DNA of 64,000 bases, taken from Ignavibacteriota bacterium. Its GTDB lineage: Bacteria; Bacteroidota; Ignavibacteria; UBA10030. The notes below the pieces were generated by a model. That model was not told where the DNA came from. It made no database searches and saw nothing but the letters and a program-made list of their open reading frames with translations. The stretch lies in the NCBI GenBank assembly GCA_003170475.1, contig PMZI01000045.1, positions 1 through 64,000 of the forward strand. Direction: 5' to 3'. The position numbers and the translations under genes are program-made. This document shows, in pieces, positions 36,406 to 46,034 of the stretch; position 1 is the first letter of the stretch, and every line of letters starts with the position of its first letter.

Positions 36406-37678
36406 ATCGATCAAGGTTGACTACCTCGCCAGGGTTGAAGGTGAGGGAGGCATATCCATCAAGATTCAAGACAAGCTCGTCACGGATGTTGAGTTCGATA
36501 TTTTCGAACCGCCTCGCTTCTTTGAGGCTTTCCTCCGGGGAAGGTATTTCACAGAAGCGCCGGATATCACCGCGCGGATCTGTGGCATCTGTCCGGTTGC
36601 CTATCAGATGAGTTCCATTCACGCGATGGAAAATGCTTGCGGCGTGGCAATCACGGGCCAGCTCAGAGCGCTTCGGCGTCTGACCTACTGCGGAGAATGG
36701 ATCGAAAGCCACGCTCTGCACGTCTTCATGCTGCATGCACCTGATTTTCTGGGGTACGAAGATGCGATTCAAATGGCACGGGATCATGGCGATGTTGTTA
36801 AGAAAGCGCTGAAACTCAAGAAGGCTGGTAATGATCTCGTCGCTTTGGTCGGTGGACGGGAAATTCATCCTATCAACGTGAAGGTCGGCGGGTTCTATCG
36901 GGTTCCGACCAAGCGGGAGCTCAACTCCCTTGTAGATCGCTTGAAGTGGGCTCGGGATGCAGCCCTCGAAGCCGTCCAACTGACGGCCACGTTCCCATTT
37001 CCCGATTTCGAACGCGATTATGAATTCATCTCCCTGCGCCACGAAAGTGAATATCCCTTTAACGAAGGAAGGCTTGTTTCTAACAAAGGCCTCAATATTC
37101 CTATCGCGGAATACGAGAATAATTTTACCGAGGAACACGTGTCATACTCGAATGCGCTCCATTCGGTATTGAAGTCGCGCGGCGCATACCATGTTGGGCC
37201 TCTTGCCCGGTTCAATCTGAACTTCGATCGCCTTACTCCCATTGCTCAGGAAGCAGCAAAGTCTGTCGGCCTTCTTCCACCCATCACCAATCCGTTCAAG
37301 AGCATCGTGGTTCGAAGTGTGGAAACCGTCTACGCATGTGAAGAAGCCCTGCGGATTATTCAAGAATATGAGGCGCCCGAAGCACCTTCTGTTGATGTTC
37401 AGCCGAAGGCTGGGGTGGGATACGGATGCACAGAAGCTCCCCGCGGCTTCCTGTACCACCGCTATCGAATCAACGAAAAGGGCCTGATCATGGACGCGAA
37501 GATCGTGCCCCCGACTTCCCAGAATCAGAAGACGATGGAACAGGATCTCAGGGAGTTCGTCCCGCCACGGCTACACCTGACACAGGAGAAGCTTACGTGG
37601 CAGTGCGAGCAGGCGATCCGCAATTACGATCCATGCATCTCCTGCGCCACGCATTTCATTCGGTTGGAGATCAAGTAG
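36395..37678 (+). CDS. hydA: group 3b [NiFe] hydrogenase large (alpha) subunit
   Basis: Catalytic subunit that binds the NiFe(CN)2CO centre. The ATG at 36395 overlaps the small-subunit gene by 11 bp and starts at the conserved [14 protein letters not shown]; 427 residues. The N-terminal ligand motif is [11 protein letters not shown] (about 62-72) and the C-terminal one DPCISCATH, followed by only seven residues. The tail to be cut by a maturation protease is therefore short. A matching protease gene lies at 38374. With hydB, hydG and hydD it makes a complete four-subunit enzyme expected to exchange electrons with NADP(H). Confidence 0.92.
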   Translation: MKSRSIKVDYLARVEGEGGISIKIQDKLVTDVEFDIFEPPRFFEAFLRGRYFTEAPDITARICGICPVAYQMSSIHAMENACGVAITGQLRALRRLTYCGEWIESHALHVFMLHAPDFLGYEDAIQMARDHGDVVKKALKLKKAGNDLVALVGGREIHPINVKVGGFYRVPTKRELNSLVDRLKWARDAALEAVQLTATFPFPDFERDYEFISLRHESEYPFNEGRLVSNKGLNIPIAEYENNFTEEHVSYSNALHSVLKSRGAYHVGPLARFNLNFDRLTPIAQEAAKSVGLLPPITNPFKSIVVRSVETVYACEEALRIIQEYEAPEAPSVDVQPKAGVGYGCTEAPRGFLYHRYRINEKGLIMDAKIVPPTSQNQKTMEQDLREFVPPRLHLTQEKLTWQCEQAIRNYDPCISCATHFIRLEIK

Positions 37679-37772
37679 CTGAATCGTCGTTTCTTGTGAA
37701 GCCTTGTGAAGGGGATCTTTGAAGCACGATCACTGCTGAGAACAGCAAACTTCCATTCAGAGGGAGGCAGCC

Positions 37773-38267
37773 ATGGCCAAGATGACCGATTTGTTGCGGT
37801 ATCTGAACAGCAACAAGGTCGATTTTCAGGTGATCGAACACGACCCGGCGTTCTCTGCCCATGACGTAGCGATGGCAACGCATGTCCCGGAAGGGGAAAT
37901 GGCGAAGGCGATTGTTGTTCGGATCGACGATCATTTCTGGATGGCCGTCCTTCGTTCTGACCAACGCATCAATCCGCAAATGATCCGAAGGGTCTTCGGA
38001 GCGAAAAACGTTCACCTCGCTCACGAAGAAGATCTCGAAGTGCTCTTTCCTGATTGCCAGATTGGAGCAATGCCGCCGTTCGGTCATCTCTATGGGCTTC
38101 CCGTCATGGTGGAGGAAGAACTCGCGGATGACGATGAGATTATGTTCAATGCCTGCACGCATACTAAGTCGATCAAAATGAAATTCAAAGACTTCCGCCG
38201 GCTTGCGAAACCTGTGATCGCGGGTTTTGCAGACTCCGTTGTTGCGATGGAGTTCCGCAATTTGTAG
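37773..38267 (+). CDS. YbaK/EbsC-type aminoacyl-tRNA deacylase
   Basis: Predicted trans-editing hydrolase of the YbaK/ProX family that clears misacylated tRNA. The 164-residue product shows the family pattern: EHDPAFSAHDVA near the N-terminus, a conserved Lys in GEMAKAIVV, the mid-domain GAKNVHLAHEEDL, and IGAMPPFG (the family's G-x-x-P-P-x-G signature). It is preceded by GAGGGAGG. It lies between hydrogenase structural and protease genes, but a functional link to hydrogenase is not obvious. Confidence 0.8.
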   Translation: MAKMTDLLRYLNSNKVDFQVIEHDPAFSAHDVAMATHVPEGEMAKAIVVRIDDHFWMAVLRSDQRINPQMIRRVFGAKNVHLAHEEDLEVLFPDCQIGAMPPFGHLYGLPVMVEEELADDDEIMFNACTHTKSIKMKFKDFRRLAKPVIAGFADSVVAMEFRNL

Positions 38268-38373
38268 GGAAGCGAGTGGTAGCTTATTCTGGAAGCCATG
38301 GTACGGCGGTCGCTTGTGTAACGACGACGTCGAAACAGAAAAGAGGATCATTCATGGCATCCGAGGAGTCTCA

Positions 38374-38859
38374 GTGAAGGCGTTGGTGGTTGGGATCGGA
38401 AATGATCTTCGCGGCGACGACGATGCTGGTTTGGCCGTTGCGAGAGTGATGAAAAGCGAACAGCCCGCCGGCGTGACGATCCTCGAAATCAACAACGATG
38501 TAACAACGCTTCTCGATCATCTTCCGGGTTTCGACGTCGCCATGATTGTTGACACGACGCAATCCGGTTCCCCTCCCGGCACTATCCATCGTTTCGACGC
38601 AAGCACGACCCCTCTTCCTGAAACACGATCGATGAGATCGACCCATGGTATGACGGTGGGTTCGATTCTCGAATTGGCGCGCCTTCAGCGGCAGCTTCCC
38701 AAGAGAGTGCTCGTCTATGGGATAGAGGGAAAGCAGTTCATCCATGGTTCTTCTCTCACACCGGAGGTAGAAAAAGCCGTTAGAATTGTGGCGCAGATGG
38801 TGTATGGAGATCTGGGCGCGGAAGCTCAATCCGATGCCTTGAACAATTCTGTTTCCTGA
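38374..38859 (+). CDS. [NiFe] hydrogenase maturation protease
   Basis: Endopeptidase of the HycI/HyaD/FrxA type that removes the C-terminal tail of the large subunit after nickel insertion. The start is the GTG at 38374, with GAGGAG at 38363-38368; the 161-residue product begins KALVVGIGNDLRGDDDAG, the nickel-recognition motif with its conserved Asp. A second Asp in FDVAMIVDTTQSG and a His in STHGMTVG complete the metal site. It most likely processes the group 3b large subunit, since a second protease is encoded in the other hydrogenase operon. Confidence 0.88.
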   Translation: MKALVVGIGNDLRGDDDAGLAVARVMKSEQPAGVTILEINNDVTTLLDHLPGFDVAMIVDTTQSGSPPGTIHRFDASTTPLPETRSMRSTHGMTVGSILELARLQRQLPKRVLVYGIEGKQFIHGSSLTPEVEKAVRIVAQMVYGDLGAEAQSDALNNSVS

Positions 38860-38896
38860 TTATGGAATGAGCGTTTGTACCTATCGGAGTAGACTC

Positions 38897-39709
38897 ATGA
38901 GTGAACCGCTTCGGCAAACGTCCTTGGGATCCACGGGCATGAAGGTCTCCGTGTTGGGGCTCAGTGCCAGCTATCGGCCCGGAATCAAAACGATTCACGC
39001 CGCCGTGGATGAAGGAGTGTCTTTCTTTTTCGGTTTCGGTATCGATACGCAGCTTGTCAAGGTGCTCAGGGATGTTTTCAAAGGAAATCGAGAGCGATTT
39101 GTCCTGGCGACGGGCGCGTACAATCTGATCGTAGGCTATCCCAATCTTCGACGCACTCTGGAAAAACGTCTGCGGCAATTTGAGACAGAGTACATTGACG
39201 CGTTCATGTTCCTCGGTGTGATGAAGGAGAAGGAATTCCCCCCGAAAGTGCTGGAAGAACTTGTTCGGTTCAAAGAAGAAGGAAAGGTGAAATCCATCGG
39301 CATTTCTTGTCATAACCGTCCTTTTTTGGGTAAATTGGCGGCTGAAGGGACTCTGGATGTTCTGATGCTCCGCTACAATGCGGCTCACCGGGGTGCCGAA
39401 AAGGATGTTTTTCCCTATCTTCAAACTCACAACCCGGGGATCGTCAGCTATACAGCGACTCGATGGACTGAATTGATGCGGAGGCCGAAAGGCTGGCCGA
39501 AGGATGAGCGTATTCCCGACGCCGGGATGGCATACCGGTTCGTATTGTCCAATCCGAGTGTACATGTGTGTCTCAGTGCTCCGGCGAATGAAAAACAGCT
39601 CAGAGAGAATATCGCCGCAGTGCAGCGTGGCCCTCTCGATGAAGATGAAATGCAGTTTATGAAACGGTTTGGAGATGCAGTCTATTCACGTCGCAAGTGG
39701 TTCATGTGA
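38897..39709 (+). CDS. aldo/keto reductase-fold protein lacking the catalytic tetrad
   Basis: Recognisable as aldo/keto reductase family by RQTSLGSTGMKVSVLGLS at the N-terminus, the RRTLEKRLRQFETEYIDAF region and VKSIGISCHN. The ATG at 38897 (270 residues) is chosen for its GGAG; an earlier ATG at 38867 is possible. The expected active-site residues are not seen: the Asp/Tyr stretch reads FFFGFGID, the Lys position reads LATGAY, and the His position reads AFMFLGV. It may be a pseudoenzyme or bind a ligand without reducing it. It lies directly after the hydrogenase protease gene. Confidence 0.7.
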   Translation: MSEPLRQTSLGSTGMKVSVLGLSASYRPGIKTIHAAVDEGVSFFFGFGIDTQLVKVLRDVFKGNRERFVLATGAYNLIVGYPNLRRTLEKRLRQFETEYIDAFMFLGVMKEKEFPPKVLEELVRFKEEGKVKSIGISCHNRPFLGKLAAEGTLDVLMLRYNAAHRGAEKDVFPYLQTHNPGIVSYTATRWTELMRRPKGWPKDERIPDAGMAYRFVLSNPSVHVCLSAPANEKQLRENIAAVQRGPLDEDEMQFMKRFGDAVYSRRKWFM

Positions 39710-39817
39710 AGATGTGGTAAAGAGAGTTCCCCGGATCGATCCATGGGGTATTTCAGCGGCTCTCTGCAGACAGGTGGCACGACTCGATTTCTCATTCTCA
39801 GATTGAACTGAACGTCT

Positions 39818-40846
39818 ATGCTGATCCTACAAGTTGTCGCTGTCGTATTGGCCGCAGTCATGCTCGCACGTGCTCTCAATCTTATCTTGCTCTTGCGATG
39901 GTATGCAAAGCCGAAGTCCCCGGGAGAAGTGATCTTCCTTAATGACAAGAGGATGTACTACACGGTGAAAGGGAACGGAACACCAACGATCGTGATGGAA
40001 GCCGGTCTGGGCGCGTCATCAGCGGAATGGTGGGCTCTGCAGGATCAATTATCTTCGTCCGTTCGCGTACTGACGTATGACAGGGCTGGTTGCGGGTGGA
40101 GCGAATCGACCCAGGGTCCTCGTACGAGCCGTCAGGTCGCTGTGGAATTGAAGACGCTACTGGAAGCGCTCAAGATTGATCCTCCGTATATCTTTGTCGG
40201 TCATTCTCAAGGGGGTCTGTATGTGAATCATTTCTGCCGCCTCTATCCCAATGTCGTTGGCGGCGTGGTGTTGATCGATCCCATGTCACCGGATGATGTC
40301 CGCTTCAGGCAAGAACTTCCACCCCGAGTCTACAAGAGGAGTGCTGTCGACAAATCGGGATTCTTGAAGATGCAGGGATGGGTTTCCGGGTTTGGGTTCC
40401 TCAGACTTATGAAGCCATTTCTTCTCAAGTCCCCCCGGTTTGAACCTTTTCGCACGTTGCGCCGAGACGCTTTTCGCGCATTCTGGAACAATCTCTTGAC
40501 ACCGAAGACTCCGCAAACCGCTTTGAATGAATACATCCAGGCCCATGATCCGCGAAACATGGTTGATCTCAAGAACTCCGGGAGTTTTCCAGCTGTCCCT
40601 CTGCGAGTTCTGGTCCACAATTCCATTGCAATGCGCGATACCATTGTTCGCATAGCCGATCTCTCTCGAGACGAAGCAGACAAAGTGGAAAACTTGTGGC
40701 AGGAACTCATGCGCGCTTATGGCGGCCTCTCCCCTCGGGGCAGGATTGTCGAGGCGGAAACGGGCAGCCACTTCATCCATCTGACCCAACCTGACATGGT
40801 CGTCCGGAATATCCTCGAAATTGTGCAGGAATCGGCTCGAGGTTAA
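39818..40846 (+). CDS. membrane-anchored alpha/beta hydrolase
   Basis: A 342-residue hydrolase with an N-terminal hydrophobic helix (residues 2-24, LILQVVAVVLAAVMLARALN) that may act as an uncleaved anchor. The hydrolase domain has the oxyanion segment VMEAGLGASSAEW, the nucleophile elbow GHSQGG near residue 130, and a late His in ETGSHFIH. The cap region is rich in basic and aromatic residues. The substrate is unknown. It is the last clear gene before a decayed stretch and the minus-strand regulators. Confidence 0.75.
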   Translation: MLILQVVAVVLAAVMLARALNLILLLRWYAKPKSPGEVIFLNDKRMYYTVKGNGTPTIVMEAGLGASSAEWWALQDQLSSSVRVLTYDRAGCGWSESTQGPRTSRQVAVELKTLLEALKIDPPYIFVGHSQGGLYVNHFCRLYPNVVGGVVLIDPMSPDDVRFRQELPPRVYKRSAVDKSGFLKMQGWVSGFGFLRLMKPFLLKSPRFEPFRTLRRDAFRAFWNNLLTPKTPQTALNEYIQAHDPRNMVDLKNSGSFPAVPLRVLVHNSIAMRDTIVRIADLSRDEADKVENLWQELMRAYGGLSPRGRIVEAETGSHFIHLTQPDMVVRNILEIVQESARG

Positions 40847-40893
40847 GATTCGTCGGTGAGCGTGCTTGACTTCGGTTCTGTGCCGAGAACTCA

Positions 40894-41088
40894 GGCGTCG
40901 AAATCGTTGTTCCCTATCTCACGCATCCACGCCACGGTCAAGCGTTCAATCATGTGAAGCTCACAATCTAGGACGACAACGCGGTGGAATTCACTGCCCG
41001 TGCTCTGTCGCCGACGACCTATCAGATCGTCATGGATGAAACGTTCTACGGCAAGATAAGCTCGGGCAATGCCGACAACGGCGTGTAG
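40894..41088 (+). pseudogene. fragment of a decayed gene
   Basis: One frame from 40894 reads as a plausible protein tail: GVEIVVPYLTHPRHGQAF, then HVKLTI, a TAG stop at 40969-40971, then DDNAVEFTARALSPTTYQIV and METFYGKISSGNADNG-like residues to a TAG at 41086. Coding-like composition on both sides of the internal stop suggests a remnant of a longer gene with no start in place. The family is not recognised. The rest of 40847-41148 shows nothing else. Confidence 0.4.
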
Positions 41089-41148
41089 TTGTTCAAGTAT
41101 TGATCAAGAGGGTAGCGGCAGAGAAGCTGATGGAGCATTGTGCGGAAA

Positions 41149-41195
41149 TGAAAAAGGGGGTAGACGGGCGGTACTGAGCCGACGCGTCTACCCCC
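41149..41195 (-). terminator. intrinsic terminator of the two-receiver regulator gene
   Basis: An 11-bp perfect stem, GGGGGTAGACG at 41156-41166 and CGTCTACCCCC at 41185-41195, lies next to AAAAA at 41151-41155, which reads TTTTT on the minus strand. It sits 18 bp after the regulator stop codon. Confidence 0.85.
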
Positions 41196-41212
41196 TGACT
41201 ATGGTTGGAGTC

Positions 41213-42385
41213 TTACGCGGCCAGGGCTTCGACCGCAACCTTCGCAAGTTCGTTCGGAGTAAAGGGCTTCGGTATGAAATTGAAAGCGCCGAGCTTTGTA
41301 GCCTCAATGGCTGTCTCAATCGTGCCGTGACCGGTGACTATGATGACCGGCAGCTCAGGCCATTGAGCCTTGATGGATTTGAGCACTTCCATCCCGCTGC
41401 GTTTCGGCATCTTAAGATCGAGCAAGACCAGATCGAACTTCTGCAATCGCATTTTCTGAAGCGCTGCATCGACATCGAACACTTCTTCGACTGCGCAACT
41501 TTGTTTCGAGAGTATCTTCCGGACGCTATGGCACACGATGGGCTCGTCATCAACGACGAGGACAGAATACTTGGCTGTCGCATCCCTTCCATACAAGCCT
41601 GCAAGAGGAATATCTGATCGGGTCAGGCAGTTGAGATAGTCTGTACCCGTGACGTGTTCGACCTCGGCCATGTTGAACGGCATGTCCACATCGATAAGAT
41701 CATTGGAGAACTTCTTCACCCTGGCGCCGCTCTTTGCACGCTCTTTCTCCTTCTTCAGGAGGATGCATTCCCCAGGGCATTCCCGACCTTCCAGCACCAG
41801 TCGCCGGCATTCACGGGCCCCCGTGTAGCAGTAGGCTTTCTCAGCGGTCTTCTTTGGAAGCGGAACATCAGAATGGGTGAGAGTCTCGACGAATTGTTGT
41901 GACGTTTGCTTCGCCACCGCTCGAGCGTTGAATGGCATATCAACATCGATGTTTTCATCAGGGATGTCATCTGATACGGACTGTGTCCTCTGTGCAGGTT
42001 TTGCTTTCACACGAATCATGCGGTTGGCGAGGGCATGTTCGGTGACCTTTGTCAGTTCGTCTGGGGTAAATGGTTTGGGAAGGTATGCACTCGCGCCCAG
42101 TTTTGTCGCCTTAACGGCGGACTCGATGGAAGCATAGCCTGTGATCATGATGACGTCGAGTTCGGGATACTTTTCACGGATGATCTGGACCAAATCCATG
42201 CCGCTCGTCCCAGGTATCATCAGGTCGGTGATGACAAGATCAAAAGTCATGTCATTGATGAGTTTTACAGCGTCATCGACCGTAAGAGCCTGCGAGACTT
42301 GGTACCCTTTCCGGCTGAGAATCTTTTTCACGCTTTGGCACACATTTTCTTCGTCGTCAACTACCAGAATTTTTTTCGTAATCAT
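41213..42385 (-). CDS. double-receiver response regulator with duplicated DVDMPF motif
   Basis: A 390-residue regulator with two CheY-like receiver domains and no DNA-binding or enzymatic output. The start at 42385 is the ATG just before KKILVVDDEE. Receiver 1 (1-120) has Asp54 and Lys104; receiver 2 (273-388) has Asp323 and Lys373, so both look phosphorylatable. The linker holds a 30-residue motif twice, at 147-176 and 232-261, beginning DVDMPFN and ending LTxSD(V/I)PL. Between the copies are four Cys (186, 193, 203, 207) in a CYTGAREC / RECPGEC arrangement that could bind metal. No known output domain was recognised. It has its own candidate sigma-54 promoter and terminator. Confidence 0.8.
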   Translation of the reverse strand: MITKKILVVDDEENVCQSVKKILSRKGYQVSQALTVDDAVKLINDMTFDLVITDLMIPGTSGMDLVQIIREKYPELDVIMITGYASIESAVKATKLGASAYLPKPFTPDELTKVTEHALANRMIRVKAKPAQRTQSVSDDIPDENIDVDMPFNARAVAKQTSQQFVETLTHSDVPLPKKTAEKAYCYTGARECRRLVLEGRECPGECILLKKEKERAKSGARVKKFSNDLIDVDMPFNMAEVEHVTGTDYLNCLTRSDIPLAGLYGRDATAKYSVLVVDDEPIVCHSVRKILSKQSCAVEEVFDVDAALQKMRLQKFDLVLLDLKMPKRSGMEVLKSIKAQWPELPVIIVTGHGTIETAIEATKLGAFNFIPKPFTPNELAKVAVEALAA

Positions 42386-42443
42386 TGTCGGGACCTCTTT
42401 GTTGTGCGGAGCACTTGATCTTACCGTAACTGCAGATAAACCT

Positions 42444-42458
42444 GCAATGATCATGCCA
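42444..42458 (-). promoter_or_regulatory. candidate sigma-54 promoter of the two-receiver regulator
   Basis: On the minus strand the sequence is TGGCATGATCATTGC, nearly consensus at -24 (TGGCA) with GG and GC 10 bp apart and TTGC at -12. The regulator ATG lies 58 bp downstream. The neighbouring NtrC-type activator gene supplies a plausible activator. Confidence 0.65.
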
Positions 42459-42652
42459 CATGCAACTATAACGCTTCAAACAAGTCAAGTGATGACTGTG
42501 TAAGGAATTATCAGATATCAAGAATGATTTGCACAATGTGGAAAACTGTGTGGGCCGGAACGTGGAAGAGCGGGAACCACTGAAAATGGGGAGAAAACGA
42601 AACAAAGCGGGGCGCTTGAGTGCACAAATCAATTACACATCTGCACATCCAA

Positions 42653-44053
42653 TTATGCGGGCGGCAGTTGTTTCTTGATACCGTACTTTCTCATCAAGGC
42701 TTGGAAATTCGAGCGCTGCATGCTCACATCCCGAGCCGCTTTGGAAACATTCCAATTGTTACGGATAAGGGACTCTTCAATGAAGAGCTTTTCAAGTTCC
42801 TGAACCGAGGACTCGCGGATTTTCCGCTTGAGATTCTTCAACTCCTCGCTCGTTTTCGGAATCATGGAACGAATCGCCGAATCGGTTCTGTAAAGAGCGG
42901 CTGAGATATGAATCGGTTCGATCTCATCACCGTCAACGAGGATCGTCAATCTCTCCACGACATGTTCGAGTTCCCGCACGTTACCGGGCCAATGGTACTC
43001 CATCAGCAATTCCATTGCCTCGGCGCGCACCCTGGGCATTGTTCGTTGAACGGCATCGCAGTACTTTTGCAGAAAATGATGCACAAGTTCCGGAATATCC
43101 TCATTTCGTTCCCGTAAGCTCGGCAGCCTAAGCGGAAACACATTGAGACGATAGTAGAGATCTTCCCTGAACTTCCCCTCTATGACGAGTTGCTTGAGGT
43201 TCTGATTCGTGGCAAAGATCAACCTGAGGTCAACCTTCTTGACTGACGTGCTTCCGACGGGCATGAACTCTTTTTGCTGGAGTACGCGGAGCAGACGCGC
43301 CTGCGTATCGATAGGAAGGTTTCCGATCTCATCGAGAAAGATGGTCCCCTGGTCCGCCACCTCGAACACCCCTGGTCTATCAGAGGTCGCACCGGTGAAC
43401 GAGCCCTTGACATGGCCGAAGAGTTCACTTTCGAGGATTGTGCTGGAGAGGGTGGAGATGTCAATCGCGAAGAATTTGTTATTCTTCCTTTTGCTGCGTT
43501 CGTGAATTGCCTTGGCAGTCAGATCCTTTCCGGTCCCGCTCTCTCCGATGATAAGAACCGTGCTGTCAGTCGGTCCAACCTTTTGAATAAGGCTGTACAC
43601 CTCGCGCATCGCGTTACTGGTGCCAATCATCCCTTCAAATCCGCCGGAATCGTTGTATTCAAACTCGGGCTCTGCCATGAGAAGCAGCTTACGTCTTTCG
43701 AGCGCTCTATCCAGAACAGCAATCAGCTCCCCGGCAGTAAAAGGCTTCGGCAGATAGTCGAACGCCCCCGACCTCATGGTTTCGACTGCTGAGGCGATGG
43801 TTGCATATCCGGTGATGATGACGACAACCGTTGTCGGGTAATGTTCTTTGATGTTTTGGAGGACTTCCAGCCCACCCATGTCCATCATCTTAAGATCGGT
43901 GAAAACGACGTCATAGGTCTCTGCCTTGAGCATGGCAAGGGCTGCGCGTCCGGAAGTGGCTGAACCAACGGTGTGACCTGAGCGGCGGAAAACCTTTTCG
44001 CAGCTTTTACAAATGACGGGTTCGTCGTCGACGATGAGTATATGAGCATTCAT
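42653..44053 (-). CDS. NtrC-family sigma-54-dependent response regulator
   Basis: Transcriptional activator of 466 residues: receiver (Asp53, Lys103), AAA+ domain and Fis-type helix-turn-helix. The Walker A motif reads GESGTGKD near residue 173, and Walker B has [11 protein letters not shown]. The sigma-54 contact loop reads GSFTGA instead of GAFTGA. The arginine-finger region and R-rich sensor II ([14 protein letters not shown]) are present. The C-terminal HTH is [20 protein letters not shown]. It starts 4 bp after the kinase stop, so the two form a cognate pair. It is the natural candidate to activate the sigma-54-type promoters in this window. Confidence 0.93.
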   Translation of the reverse strand: MNAHILIVDDEPVICKSCEKVFRRSGHTVGSATSGRAALAMLKAETYDVVFTDLKMMDMGGLEVLQNIKEHYPTTVVVIITGYATIASAVETMRSGAFDYLPKPFTAGELIAVLDRALERRKLLLMAEPEFEYNDSGGFEGMIGTSNAMREVYSLIQKVGPTDSTVLIIGESGTGKDLTAKAIHERSKRKNNKFFAIDISTLSSTILESELFGHVKGSFTGATSDRPGVFEVADQGTIFLDEIGNLPIDTQARLLRVLQQKEFMPVGSTSVKKVDLRLIFATNQNLKQLVIEGKFREDLYYRLNVFPLRLPSLRERNEDIPELVHHFLQKYCDAVQRTMPRVRAEAMELLMEYHWPGNVRELEHVVERLTILVDGDEIEPIHISAALYRTDSAIRSMIPKTSEELKNLKRKIRESSVQELEKLFIEESLIRNNWNVSKAARDVSMQRSNFQALMRKYGIKKQLPPA

Positions 44054-44057
44054 GAGA

Positions 44058-46034
44058 TTAGGAGGAAGCTTCGTTTGTCAGAACTGGGAGCGAGATGGTG
44101 AATGTCGAGCCTTTGCCAGGGTTGCTGTCGACACTGATGGTTCCGCCGTGCTGTTCGACGATTCCGTAACTGATCGACAGGCCGAGGCCAGTGCCGTGTT
44201 CCTTGGTGGTGTAGAATGGATCGAAAATGCGCTCCCGCACCTCTTCGGAGATTCCAGGACCTGTATCGGCAAATGTGATGACGATCGATTCACGATCCGC
44301 CGATCGAGCCGATCGGATCTTCAGCGATCCGCCTTTCGTCATTGCTTCTGCAGCGTTCAGGATGATATTCACAAACACTTGCTGAATCTGGTCCGGATCA
44401 ACGAGAATGTCGGGGATGTCGGCAGAAAGGTCCTTCTCGATCAGGATATTGCGGAAAGATGTCTGGTTGCGCACCAGCAGAATGATGTTGTCAATCAAAG
44501 CGTTGATGCTGGCGAGGCGTTTTTGCGGCCTTGTTTGGCGAGCAAAATCAAGCAGTCGTTTTACGATCTCCCGGCATCGGATGGTCTCTTTCACCATCAC
44601 TTCGACGTCCTCGTATTTTGGATCGTCTTTCTCCATGTCTTCGAGGAGTAAGCTGCTATTCGTGAGAATGCCCGTCAGCGGATTATTGATCTCGTGCGCA
44701 ACACCGGCAGCGAGCTTTCCAAGGGATGCCAGCTTCTCAGACCGGAACAACTGCGCATTGATCTTCTTCATCTCGTCAGCGCGTTCACTGACTTTCTTTT
44801 CCAACGTGGTTCCCCACTCCTCGAGCTCCCGTTTCTCCTGTTCAAGCTGCTTCGCCATCTTGTCCAAGGATCGCGCAAGATGTTCAATTTCTCGCGGTCC
44901 TTTCACCTTGAAGTCGTGTCTGTATTCGCCGTCCGAAATGCGCTGTGAACTCTCTTCAAGCTTTCGCAGCGGAAGCGAGAATCGTTTCGCGAGAAAGATG
45001 GACACGAGAACGATGCTCAAGACTCCGAGGAGAGCGATGCCGAGAAATGTGATGATGCCTCGCTGAAGGACATCATCAAAGGGTTGCTTGAGGACTCCCA
45101 CGTACAGCATCCCAATAATGCCGCCATTGAGGTCCCGTATCGGTTCGTAGGCGGTAATGTAGGTGGCATTGACCACGAATGCTTCACCCACCCATCGTTT
45201 GCCCTCCTTGAGCACGGCATCGTACACCTCGCTGGAGACAAGTGTGCCAAGAGCTCTTGATCCGTCCGCGTTTTTGACATTGGTCGAAATGCGGAGATCG
45301 CCCTGGAAGATTGTCGCGGTCCCGATTTCTTTCCCTTGATAGATCTGTCCTTCATGGACGATTTCCTTGATCTTGTCGACAACTTCGAAGTTGCGATTGA
45401 GCAACACGCCGCCGATGAGAACGCCAAGGAAATGATCGTTGTCGTCAAAGACGGGAACAGCGGAAGCCATCATCATGCCGGACGTCTCTTCGTGTTCCTT
45501 TCGTTCCTTGGCCTTCGGTGTGGGAATGACTTGCATCGATGCCTGGGCTGCGAGATCGGGAGAAGCCTTTATCAGGAGGTCGCGGCTGAGCAGATCGGTT
45601 CCGCTGACGGGCTGGCGGGTCCTGATGACACGTTCGATGAATCTGTCCTCGAGAATGTTGTCACCATACATCGCAGGGTTACGCCCCCGTGCGATGACAT
45701 TGCCTCGGCTGTCTGTGATCGAAAGAATGTCGAGTTTCTCCCGCCGCAGAATGCCTGTGAAGTCCTTTGTGAGAAAATTGTGATCGTGGTTGACCAGGGC
45801 TGCTCGGACGAGTCGGCGTACCGCAGTCAGGCGTGTGATGCTGTGAATCTCTGAAATCTTATTGCGATAGATTTCGCGCGCGGAGTTCAGATCGGATATG
45901 GTCTTGGTTTCTGCTCGGGTGATTGTCTGATCAGAGATGATCCTCATCCCAACGTACATTGTGACGATAGCCGGAACGAGAATGGCGATAGAGAAGGCAA
46001 GGATGAGTTGGGACTGAATCGTTTTCACGATCAT
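44058..46034 (-). CDS. sensor histidine kinase with periplasmic Cache-type domain
   Basis: Membrane sensor paired with the NtrC-type regulator. The ATG at 46034 is preferred (658 residues) because the first helix (LILAFSIAILVPAIVTMYVG) follows at once; a GTG at 46103 is possible. A large extracytoplasmic region (about 30-300) looks like a double-Cache domain, with a second helix near 325-345, then HAMP, a coiled coil, and HisKA with the phospho-His in AAGVAHEINNPL near residue 447. HATPase motifs follow (ILNAAEAM, FADTGPGI, GTGLGLSIS). The ligand is not deducible; small organic acids are typical for Cache sensors. Confidence 0.88.
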   Translation of the reverse strand: MIVKTIQSQLILAFSIAILVPAIVTMYVGMRIISDQTITRAETKTISDLNSAREIYRNKISEIHSITRLTAVRRLVRAALVNHDHNFLTKDFTGILRREKLDILSITDSRGNVIARGRNPAMYGDNILEDRFIERVIRTRQPVSGTDLLSRDLLIKASPDLAAQASMQVIPTPKAKERKEHEETSGMMMASAVPVFDDNDHFLGVLIGGVLLNRNFEVVDKIKEIVHEGQIYQGKEIGTATIFQGDLRISTNVKNADGSRALGTLVSSEVYDAVLKEGKRWVGEAFVVNATYITAYEPIRDLNGGIIGMLYVGVLKQPFDDVLQRGIITFLGIALLGVLSIVLVSIFLAKRFSLPLRKLEESSQRISDGEYRHDFKVKGPREIEHLARSLDKMAKQLEQEKRELEEWGTTLEKKVSERADEMKKINAQLFRSEKLASLGKLAAGVAHEINNPLTGILTNSSLLLEDMEKDDPKYEDVEVMVKETIRCREIVKRLLDFARQTRPQKRLASINALIDNIILLVRNQTSFRNILIEKDLSADIPDILVDPDQIQQVFVNIILNAAEAMTKGGSLKIRSARSADRESIVITFADTGPGISEEVRERIFDPFYTTKEHGTGLGLSISYGIVEQHGGTISVDSNPGKGSTFTISLPVLTNEASS

